Shown here piece by piece: positions 15,728 through 23,280 of a stretch of DNA of 25,519 bases. The position numbers were made by a program, and so were the translations under genes. The DNA comes from JAJTFW01 sp964534995 (GTDB taxonomy: Bacteria > Bacteroidota > Bacteroidia > AKYH767-A > OLB10). The notes beneath the pieces are model-generated. The model saw only the letters and a list, made by a program, of their open reading frames with translations, ran no database searches and was not told where the DNA came from. Where the stretch lies: contig CAZHSC010000050.1 of the NCBI GenBank assembly GCA_964534995.1, forward strand, positions 1-25,519, read 5' to 3'. The first letter of the stretch is position 1; every line of letters begins with the position of its first letter.

Positions 15728-18700
15728 TTAGCTGCAACCCATACTGGTACCGCAATTCAGGCATTTATAGCAGGATCCGGAACGGATGGTGATATGTCCA
15801 CACGTTGAACAGATGGGGGCATCCCCCATCATACTTCCCATAAATTCCTGTGTTGCATTACCCGGATTATAACTCAGGGTAATACTTTCTGCCGGTAAAT
15901 CCTCCGATGGCTTTTTGACTCTTCGCGTAATGGAGGCAGGCTTTACCTGCACCAGGTCTTCCCGCTGTAGGTATTCCAGGGCAAGGAGTCTGAAGATATA
16001 ATCGATAACAGATGTTGCCGTTTTGATATTGGGGTGATCCACGGGGCCCGATGGTTCAAAGCGCGTAAATATGAACTTTTCAACATATTCATCGAGGGGC
16101 ACCCCATACTGAAGGCCAATCGAAACTGCTATCGCAAAACAATTCAGCAAGGACCTGAACGAAGCACCTTCCTTGTGCATATCAATAAAGATTTCACCAA
16201 GGGTGGCATCATCGTACTCTCCTGTCCTTACAAACACGGTATGACCACCCACCTTAGCCTTTTGGGTAAATCCACCCCTCCTGTCCGGTAAACGCTTGCG
16301 GTGAACAATACTGGACAACTGACGCTTAAAAGAAGTATCTGTTGAAAGCATGATCAACTTTTTGGCCGCCTCCAGTACTTCCTCCTCTGTTAATTCCTTC
16401 TTTATTCCTTTGGCGGAAGATGCGCTTGCCGACAGGGGCTGAGACAATTTTGAACCATCCCGGTAGATGGCAATGGCTTTTAAACCCATTTCCCATGCAG
16501 ACCAATAGCACTTTCTCACTTCTTCAACTGATGATTCTTTCGGGAGATTTACAGTTTTAGAAATCGCACCGCTGAGGAATGGCTGTACCGCGGCCATCAT
16601 GCGGATGTGACCCAGCGGATCAATAAAGCGCACCCCGTGTTTTCCGCATTTATTGGCACAGTCAAACACGGGAAGGTCGGACGGCTTAATATGCGGTGCC
16701 CCTTCTATTGTCATAGCTCCGCAAACATAGCGGTTTGCTGTTTCAATTTCATCATCACTAAATCCGAGGAAATGCAATAAATCAAAATGCGGATCCATCA
16801 TTTGCTCTTTTGTAACCCCGAGAGCAGTATAACAACTTTGTCCAAGAGTAAAAAAGGTAAACAAGAACCTGATATCAAATACCGAAGCGGCGGACTGGTT
16901 GATACGTTCCAGGTCGGCATCTGTAAAGCCTTTGGATTTCAAGGATTGGTTATTTATTACCGGTGCATCTTTGAGTGAGGCACTACCCAGAATAAACCGG
17001 ATTATATCTGAAATCTGCTCTCCGGAATAATGTAACTTCTGCAATGCCACTTCCAATGACTGATTGACTATTTTAAAATAACCGCCTCCGCTCAGTTTTT
17101 TATATTTCACCAGTGCAAAATCCGGTTCAACGCCCGTGGTATCACAATCCATCAGTAAACCAATGGTACCAGTTGGCGCAAGCACACTCACCTGAGCATT
17201 TCTGAATCCATGTTTTTCACCCTGCTGAACCACTTCATCCCACACTTCACAGGCTGCACTTAACAAGTAGGACGGGCAATACCTGGGATCAATGCCTGCC
17301 GGTTTCACGGAGAGGGATTCAAATGAATCCATAGTGTTATAGGCAGCATAGCGGTGATTATGAATTACCTTCATCATCGCCTCTTTGTTGGGTTCATATT
17401 TATTGAAGGGTCCGGCAAAGGCTGCCATTTCAGCTGAAGTCTTATAGGCAACACCGGTCATCACAGAAGTAATGGCAGCGGCTATAGCCCTGGCCTGATC
17501 GCTGTCGTATGGCAGACCGCTCATCATGATCAGTGAACCCAGGTTGGCATATCCAAGTCCCAGCGTACGGTAATCATATGAATTTTGCGCCACATCTTCT
17601 GATGGGAACTGCGCCATCAAGACTGAAATTTCAAGCACCAGGGTCCAGAGGCGGCAAGCATGTGAGAAAGCATCAACATCAAACACACCGGTAGCGGGGT
17701 CAAAAAACTTTACCAGATTCAGAGAAGCCAGGTTACATGCCGTATCATCAAGGAACATGTATTCCGAGCAAGGATTGGAGGCTTTAATTTTACCACCTGC
17801 CGGACAGGTATGCCAGTTGTTAATAGTAGTATCAAACTGCACTCCCGGATCGGCGCATTTCCAGGCATTTTCAACAATCTGATCCATGAGATAAGTAGCC
17901 GGTATGGAGCTAATCACACTTCCATCGGAGCGGGCAATCAGATTCCACATGGCGCCCTCCTTTACGGCTTTCATAAACTCATCACTCAGGCGTACCGAAT
18001 TATTCGAATTCTGTCCTGACACGGTTGCATAGGCCTCTCCTTCATAATCGGAAGGGTATCCTGCCGCAATCAATGCCGCTACTTTCTTTTCCTCTTCTGA
18101 TTTCCAGTTTATGAAAGAAAGAATTTCGGGATGATCCACATCGAGGCAAACCATTTTAGCTGCCCGGCGTGTGGTACCCCCTGATTTGATAGCTCCAGCG
18201 GCACGGTCTCCCACCCGTAGAAACGACATCAGCCCTGAAGATTTCCCGCCCCCGGATAATTTTTCACTTTCTCCGCGCAAGGATGAAAAGTTTGTACCCA
18301 CACCGGAACCATATTTAAAAATCCTTGCTTCACGTACCCACAGGTCCATTATTCCACCCGGATTTACCAGGTCATCCTTTACGGAGAGAATAAAGCAGGC
18401 GTGTGGCTGGGGACGTTCATAAGCACTGGAGGAACGCTTCAGTTTATGATCATCGGGATCTACATAAAAATGTCCCTGCTCCTGGCCTTTGATACCATAC
18501 GTGTGATAAAGACCTGTATTAAACCATTGAGGGGAATTGGGTGCCGCCATCTGACTCAGCAGCATAAATACTACTTCATCATAGAAGGTGTTTGCATCTT
18601 CCTCTGTAGCGAAGTAATGATACTTCATGCCCCAATCCTTCCAGCAATCTACCATCCGGTGCACCACCTGCTTAATGCTGGTTTCGCCTGCGGTAGTACC

Positions 18701-18961
18701 ATCGGCCTGGGGTACTCCTGTTCTTCTGAAGTATTTCTGAGCAAGAATATCCGTTGCCACCTGCGACCATGATGCCGGTACCTCAACTTCCTTATTCTCA
18801 AAAACCACATCGCCTTTTGGATTTTTGATTACCGATGTCCGTTTCTCGTAATCAAACAATCCATATACCTCCTTACCCGTCAATGAAAACATTCGGGAGA
18901 CTTTTAACCCTGCACTACTTTTTTTATAACCCTGACTTTTTGATGCTGCTGACTTTTTCAT
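15728..18961 (-). CDS. nrdJ: Adenosylcobalamin-dependent (class II) ribonucleotide reductase
   Basis: Reduces ribonucleotides to deoxyribonucleotides using coenzyme B12 as radical source, so it does not need oxygen. The 1077-aa product has C189 in PHACFIL, the active-site loop SNPCSEYMF with N396, C398 and E400, and APTGTIGLLMDCDTTGVEPDF. After the barrel comes a TSCPD-type segment (about 870-1000) and a C-terminal zinc-ribbon-like tail C-S-T-C-G-H...C-Y-K-C-L-N-C-G (about 1050-1070). Length and layout fit the B12-dependent family. The ATG at 18961 is followed by a basic, serine-rich N-terminus. It leads the nrdJ-queD operon. No cobalamin riboswitch fits into the 91-nt upstream gap. The 22-bp palindrome lies upstream. 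Confidence 0.96.
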   Translation of the reverse strand: MKKSAASKSQGYKKSSAGLKVSRMFSLTGKEVYGLFDYEKRTSVIKNPKGDVVFENKEVEVPASWSQVATDILAQKYFRRTGVPQADGTTAGETSIKQVVHRMVDCWKDWGMKYHYFATEEDANTFYDEVVFMLLSQMAAPNSPQWFNTGLYHTYGIKGQEQGHFYVDPDDHKLKRSSSAYERPQPHACFILSVKDDLVNPGGIMDLWVREARIFKYGSGVGTNFSSLRGESEKLSGGGKSSGLMSFLRVGDRAAGAIKSGGTTRRAAKMVCLDVDHPEILSFINWKSEEEKKVAALIAAGYPSDYEGEAYATVSGQNSNNSVRLSDEFMKAVKEGAMWNLIARSDGSVISSIPATYLMDQIVENAWKCADPGVQFDTTINNWHTCPAGGKIKASNPCSEYMFLDDTACNLASLNLVKFFDPATGVFDVDAFSHACRLWTLVLEISVLMAQFPSEDVAQNSYDYRTLGLGYANLGSLIMMSGLPYDSDQARAIAAAITSVMTGVAYKTSAEMAAFAGPFNKYEPNKEAMMKVIHNHRYAAYNTMDSFESLSVKPAGIDPRYCPSYLLSAACEVWDEVVQQGEKHGFRNAQVSVLAPTGTIGLLMDCDTTGVEPDFALVKYKKLSGGGYFKIVNQSLEVALQKLHYSGEQISDIIRFILGSASLKDAPVINNQSLKSKGFTDADLERINQSAASVFDIRFLFTFFTLGQSCYTALGVTKEQMMDPHFDLLHFLGFSDDEIETANRYVCGAMTIEGAPHIKPSDLPVFDCANKCGKHGVRFIDPLGHIRMMAAVQPFLSGAISKTVNLPKESSVEEVRKCYWSAWEMGLKAIAIYRDGSKLSQPLSASASSAKGIKKELTEEEVLEAAKKLIMLSTDTSFKRQLSSIVHRKRLPDRRGGFTQKAKVGGHTVFVRTGEYDDATLGEIFIDMHKEGASFRSLLNCFAIAVSIGLQYGVPLDEYVEKFIFTRFEPSGPVDHPNIKTATSVIDYIFRLLALEYLQREDLVQVKPASITRRVKKPSEDLPAESITLSYNPGNATQEFMGSMMGDAPICSTCGHITIRSGSCYKCLNCGTSMGCS

Positions 18962-19038
18962 AATTTATAAATTTAAGGAGAAACGAAATTGATTGAGTAA
19001 CGAAAAACAATAAATGACTCCTGTCAACTGTAACCTTA

Positions 19039-19060
19039 GTTTATAAACATGTTTATAAAC
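19039..19060. repeat. 22-bp perfect palindrome between tnaA and nrdJ
   Basis: Two copies of GTTTATAAAC, each itself a palindrome, are separated by AT, so the whole 22 bp is also palindromic. It overlaps the tnaA stop codon (19053-19055) and lies 78 nt upstream of the nrdJ ATG. It could be an operator for a dimeric regulator or an AT-rich hairpin at the end of tnaA. No T-run follows. Confidence 0.7.
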
Positions 19061-20453
19061 AGGAAGCCGCTTTAACATTGGCGCTGTTAGCAACATTTGC
19101 AAGCGGCTCAAAGTGAGCGGTAAAGTGTCTTAAAAACTCAGGCTCTTTGGTGATTTTATACCCCCGGACCTGACTTTTTCCGGATATAAGGCTTTCGAAA
19201 ACTTCTATTACATAATCCATATGACTTTGAGTATATACCCGGCGGGGCAAGGCAAGACGTACCAATTCCCGCTGAGCCGGAATCAGTTTACCTGCAGCGT
19301 TATATTTTCCAAACATTACAGATCCCACCTCTACTGAACGGATACCACCGGCTTTATAAAGTTCGCATACCAAAGCCTGACCGGGATATTCATTGACGGG
19401 GATATGCGGATAAAAAGCAGCTGCATCTATATAAACTGCATGGCCCCCCACAGGCATAATAACCGGAACTCCCATGTCGAACAGATGTTTTCCGAGGTAG
19501 GAGGTACTGACAATTCTATAATGAAGGTAATCCTGATTGAACACTTCTTTAAGACCCACTGCCAGCGCCTCCATATCACGCCCGGACAATCCACCATACG
19601 TTGTAAAGCCTTCGGTAATAATCAACAGATTTTTGCAGGCATCTGAAAGTTGTTCATCTTTTAAAGCCAGAAAACCACCCATATTCACCATGCCATCTTT
19701 TTTAGCACTCATCACAAAGGCGTCGGCCAGTGAAGCCATTTGCCTGGCAATTTCCTCATAGGATAAATGTTCATATCCACCTTCATAGTGCCTGATAAAA
19801 TAGGAGTTTTCAGCAATTCTGCAGGCGTCCAATACCATCAGAATGCCATTTTCATGGCATACCTGGCTAAGGTCCTGTGCATTTTTCATTGATACAGGCT
19901 GTCCACCGCCACTGTTGTTTGTCACTGTTAATATCACCGCGGCCNNNNNNNNNNTGATCTCCTGCTTTAACTTTTCTATATCAATGTTTCCTTTGAAATG
20001 ATCTTCATTATTAGTGGATGACACAGGAAGGTCCACCGCTTCGGCACCGGTAAATTCAATATTGGCACGTGTAGTATCAAAATGCGTATTGCTGAAAAAT
20101 GTCTTTCCCTTTTTTCCGAGGAATCCATACAAAATTCTTTCTGCAGCACGGCCCTGGTGGGTAGGTAAAATATACGGCATTCCGGTTAAATCAAAAATTG
20201 CCTTTTCCAGCTTATACCAGCTGGAAGCACCGGCATACGATTCATCTCCCAGCATCAGCGCCGACCACTGCTCCTTACTCATGGCAGAAGTACCACTGTC
20301 AGTGAGCAGATCAATCATTACTTGCTCGGAAGTAAGTAAAAATGGATTATAATGTGATTTTTCAAGGAACTCAACCCTTTGCTCCTCTGTTGTAATAAAA
20401 ACAGGCTCCACCATTTTAATCCTGAATGGTTCAATAATCGTTTTAAACTTCAT
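19053..20453 (-). CDS. tnaA: Tryptophanase (tryptophan indole-lyase), interrupted by an assembly gap
   Basis: PLP-dependent beta-eliminating lyase that splits L-tryptophan into indole, pyruvate and ammonia. The PLP lysine is the second K of MSAKKDGM (about K252 here). Residues that separate tryptophanase from tyrosine phenol-lyase point to tryptophanase: D126 in HFDTT (T in the lyase), V in RSVEVGS (R in the lyase) and H in LRHFTAHF (F in the lyase). The ATG at 20453 is used because the in-frame extension to a GTG at 20528 has no family match. Ten Ns (19945-19954) leave four undetermined residues where homologues have about eight, so the real gap is probably longer. The 466-aa length is near normal (about 470). 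It is alone on its strand, 254 nt downstream of the DppC-like gene and without a visible Trp leader peptide. Confidence 0.94.
   Translation of the reverse strand: MKFKTIIEPFRIKMVEPVFITTEEQRVEFLEKSHYNPFLLTSEQVMIDLLTDSGTSAMSKEQWSALMLGDESYAGASSWYKLEKAIFDLTGMPYILPTHQGRAAERILYGFLGKKGKTFFSNTHFDTTRANIEFTGAEAVDLPVSSTNNEDHFKGNIDIEKLKQEIXXXXAAVILTVTNNSGGGQPVSMKNAQDLSQVCHENGILMVLDACRIAENSYFIRHYEGGYEHLSYEEIARQMASLADAFVMSAKKDGMVNMGGFLALKDEQLSDACKNLLIITEGFTTYGGLSGRDMEALAVGLKEVFNQDYLHYRIVSTSYLGKHLFDMGVPVIMPVGGHAVYIDAAAFYPHIPVNEYPGQALVCELYKAGGIRSVEVGSVMFGKYNAAGKLIPAQRELVRLALPRRVYTQSHMDYVIEVFESLISGKSQVRGYKITKEPEFLRHFTAHFEPLANVANSANVKAASCL
19945..19954. other. Assembly gap of ten Ns inside tnaA
   Basis: Ten undetermined bases lie between KLKQEI and AAVILTVTNN. 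The reading frame is kept across them. In E. coli tryptophanase and C. freundii tyrosine phenol-lyase, as I recall them, eight residues separate the equivalent points, whereas four fit here. Confidence 0.95.
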
Positions 20454-20628
20454 GATGAATATTTTTAGATGTTGTTCTGTTAAATCATGCAAGCGCATTG
20501 TGGCAAGAAACCCTCCGGTAAAACACACCCTGCCCTAACAGAACATAGCAAGTTAAAAAAACCGGACTCCAGTCAGCAATTGACTAATTTACAGGTGTCG
20601 CGAAATAACAAATACTTCCAAAAACACA

Positions 20629-20660
20629 GACTGACAAAGGCCATATCATTGACTGACAAA
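20629..20660. repeat. Direct repeat GACTGACAAA, two copies
   Basis: GACTGACAAA occurs at 20629-20638 and 20651-20660, 22 bp apart centre to centre (about two helical turns). The repeats lie in the 254-nt non-coding gap between the end of the DppC-like gene and tnaA, about 175-207 nt upstream of the tnaA ATG. A small AGTCA/TGACT inverted repeat lies at 20571-20585. Nothing else supported was seen in this gap; the open frame crossing it on the plus strand looks like a shadow. Confidence 0.45.
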
Positions 20661-20707
20661 AATCACTTTTCTGCAGACTTAATCATTTTATCAACTCTAT
20701 TCCAATC

Positions 20708-21910
20708 TCAGCACATTGTTCTGCTCCTGACTTTACGGGAAAGTGAAAAGAGAGAAAATACAAAAAAGGAAATCCATAAGCCCGGAAAAAGTACCATCCA
20801 CCACGCTTCAAATTCCATCTTTCCTGATGCAATGAGCCCTCCCAGTGTAACCGTATCCACGGGCAGTCCAAACCCTAAAAAACTAAGGCTTGCCTCGACG
20901 GTAATATTAGAAGCTATACTATACAATATTGCTATTGATAATGAGGGCCAGATATTGGGCAGTATCTGTCCTGTAAACAATCTGAAACCCACGATTCCAC
21001 TCCCTTTAGCAGCCTCTATATACTGCTCCTTTTTCATACGTTGAATTTCAGCTCTCAATAAGCGGGCAATATCAATCCAACCGGTGGCCGCCAGCATGAG
21101 GAGGACCGAAGCAAAGGAAGGCGTAAAAAACTGCATGAATGAAAGTATCAGAATGAGCCGGGGTAAGGCGCTGGCAAAACCAGTAAAGCGCTGCAAAACA
21201 CCATCAACTGAAACAGACAATTTGTATTTGTAAATCCTGTTGCCTTTCACTCTTAAGGAAAATAAATACGCTAAGAAAAAGAGCAATGAAATAACTACCG
21301 CTCCAATGACCCTATCCGCATCTCCGCGAAGATTATTTATAAAAAAGAAAAACAAAAAAAGCAAAACGGTAATGATCAGAAGCCAATACAATGAGATTTT
21401 ATTCCTTCCCGGCCCATACCACCCCCCCGAAAATCCGATTAATCCACCTACAAGCAATGATAAAAAAGTTCCACTTATTGACACCAATAAGGAGACACGG
21501 CTTCCATGAATAATATCTGCCAGCAAATCACTTCCTCTCAAATTTGTTCCCAGCCAATGACGATGACGCAAAGGCATTTCAACAATTTCGCCCGCAGCGC
21601 TGTAAAAATTTTGCTCTTCAAAGGGACCTGAAAAATCACTGTTTAAAGGATCTGATTTACCCGGGCCATAGGGTACTGGTGCAAGTACCGTAAAACAGCT
21701 GTCATGCGTATCGTGCGTTAAAGGCATTGAATATTCGCCGATAAAGGGGAAATAAATATTCCCATCACAAATTTTTAACAGGGCTTTATCGTTCGCGATC
21801 AGGGAAGCCAGGACAGATATCGCAATAAACAAGGTTATATACCATTCGGCAGCACCCAATTGCCTGAGGGCACCCATCATTTTTCCACTATGTATGCTAT
21901 GCCTGTTCAT
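20708..21910 (-). CDS. Peptide-type ABC transporter permease, DppC/OppC-like
   Basis: Inner-membrane permease of a dipeptide/oligopeptide-type ABC importer, 400 aa instead of the usual 280-310. The family core is visible as GTNLRGSDLLADIIHGSRVSL, the EAA-loop region EQYIEAAKGSGIVGFRLF with LPNIWPSL, and EASLSFLGFGLPVDTVTLGG. Two additions explain the length: a large periplasmic stretch after the first helix (about residues 50-125) and an apparent extra pair of helices (about 172-225, beginning LYWLLIITVLLFLFFFF) after GGWYGPGR. The ATG at 21910 overlaps the upstream permease gene by 14 nt; ATG at 21880 is an alternative start. No ATPase gene follows; tnaA is the next gene. Confidence 0.86.
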   Translation of the reverse strand: MNRHSIHSGKMMGALRQLGAAEWYITLFIAISVLASLIANDKALLKICDGNIYFPFIGEYSMPLTHDTHDSCFTVLAPVPYGPGKSDPLNSDFSGPFEEQNFYSAAGEIVEMPLRHRHWLGTNLRGSDLLADIIHGSRVSLLVSISGTFLSLLVGGLIGFSGGWYGPGRNKISLYWLLIITVLLFLFFFFINNLRGDADRVIGAVVISLLFFLAYLFSLRVKGNRIYKYKLSVSVDGVLQRFTGFASALPRLILILSFMQFFTPSFASVLLMLAATGWIDIARLLRAEIQRMKKEQYIEAAKGSGIVGFRLFTGQILPNIWPSLSIAILYSIASNITVEASLSFLGFGLPVDTVTLGGLIASGKMEFEAWWMVLFPGLWISFFVFSLFSLSRKVRSRTMC

Positions 21911-23273
21911 CAACACCCGGATCAATATAAGAGGTTAAAACATCTGTAATAAAAAATGAAATCAGGGTCATAGTTCCGGTCAGTAGCATAACACCACCTA
22001 CTACCGGAAAATCCCTCTGATCGCAGGCCTGAGAAAGAACAGCGCCGATGCCGGGTAAAGTAAAAAGATAATCCACAATTACCATTCCGCCCATTAATGC
22101 CGGGAAAATACTCATCGTTGACACCAGAACCGGAACAAGAATATTTTTCATCGCGCTCCGGTAAATAATTCTATTTTCAGAAAATCCCTTCGCCCGCAGT
22201 GTGAGAACATATGGTTTATGTAATTCTTCAATCAACAATTCATACGTCATCTGCGTAAGGTATACCACCGTACTGTAGGAAATGACAAAAACGGGAATGA
22301 TAAAATGATGCCATTGCGCGATCACTGAACCTAACCAATGCAGGATTCCGGAATCGCAGATCAACACCGGACTGGAGGAAGGAAAGCAATTCAGATAATT
22401 GGGATTAGAAAATGACAGCAACATCAGTGTACCTATCCAAAATGGAGGGATTGAATAAAGAAAAACCAAAAATGACCTGAAATACCCCGTACTTTTTAAA
22501 TGACGGTAATTGGTAAGCCAAGCCCCGGTTAATAATGACAGCGGCATAGAGATACACAATGTTAGCAGGGCCAGTAAAAAAGTTAGCAGGAAGGGAAACA
22601 TCACCGCATCTTTCACTTCCATCCCGCGGATCCATGATTTACCCAGGCTGCCATGCAAAAAGCCACGTTCAGGTTTATTGGAACTGAAATCATCACTTTT
22701 AGTGCCGAACATCCAGTAATGAAAACGGTTGTCCATAGAAAAATTCAAAGCAGGCACCCATCTTTTCCAATAATTCTCCCTGCTTGAAATTTCAAGTAAT
22801 TTCCAATTACTGCGCAATGTAAAACGCTCGTCACTCGTCAGATGCAGCACAGCCAATAAGCTATCCAGCTTTTCTCCTATAATCTGCGGCGTATTCTTGT
22901 CATAACTTCCATTGATCTTGTTGCAGTAGATTTTACACCATGCATAGGAAGCATCCGGATGGCCACTCCAATATGATATGCTGATAAGAAAATTCCTGAA
23001 CCTTTCGTCAGGTAACCTTTTAAAAGAATCCGGCACGGCAAGACTGGAGAGGCCTAAATAAAATAGAGGCCGGTGAAAGCCCAGTTTTCTGTACAATGCC
23101 TCCGCATTTTTCAACCTGGCATCATCGGTTGTAACAAAATGCTGACTAGAACCTGAAGTCATGCTCTTTACCGGATTACCCGGAAGAGAACGGCTGATTA
23201 AAAAAGAAACGATGACAAGCAGGATAAATCCTGAAAGTACCCTATACAGTTTACCAAAATGTGAGTACTTCAT
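21897..23273 (-). CDS. Peptide-type ABC transporter permease, DppB/OppB-like
   Basis: Partner permease of 458 aa, longer than the usual 310-340. The first helix (about 10-30) is followed by SRSLPGNP, the normal DppB start. Then comes about 180 residues of mostly polar sequence before GSLGKSWIRG and the five-helix transport core (about 222-450), where typical proteins have about 70. The core contains SIPPFWIGTLML, the EAA-loop part YVLTLRAKGFSENRIIYRSAMKNILVPV and a closing VDYLFTLPGIGAVL. The extra segment probably projects into the periplasm. It starts 7 nt after the solute-binding-protein gene and overlaps the second permease gene by 14 nt, so all three form an operon. Confidence 0.88.
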   Translation of the reverse strand: MKYSHFGKLYRVLSGFILLVIVSFLISRSLPGNPVKSMTSGSSQHFVTTDDARLKNAEALYRKLGFHRPLFYLGLSSLAVPDSFKRLPDERFRNFLISISYWSGHPDASYAWCKIYCNKINGSYDKNTPQIIGEKLDSLLAVLHLTSDERFTLRSNWKLLEISSRENYWKRWVPALNFSMDNRFHYWMFGTKSDDFSSNKPERGFLHGSLGKSWIRGMEVKDAVMFPFLLTFLLALLTLCISMPLSLLTGAWLTNYRHLKSTGYFRSFLVFLYSIPPFWIGTLMLLSFSNPNYLNCFPSSSPVLICDSGILHWLGSVIAQWHHFIIPVFVISYSTVVYLTQMTYELLIEELHKPYVLTLRAKGFSENRIIYRSAMKNILVPVLVSTMSIFPALMGGMVIVDYLFTLPGIGAVLSQACDQRDFPVVGGVMLLTGTMTLISFFITDVLTSYIDPGVDEQA

Positions 23274-23280
23274 AAATCAA

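Noticed and set aside
18962..19052. Cobalamin riboswitch upstream of nrdJ
   Set aside because: The gap of about 91 nt is too short for the usual fold and no conserved B12-box wording was seen.
20454..20528. N-terminal extension of tnaA or a TnaC-like leader peptide
   Set aside because: The in-frame extension starts at GTG, has no family match and contains no tryptophan.
20487..21044. 185-codon open frame on the plus strand spanning the tnaA-DppC gap
   Set aside because: It runs antisense through the 3' part of the DppC-like gene, its composition is unlike a folded protein, and it has no recognisable motif.
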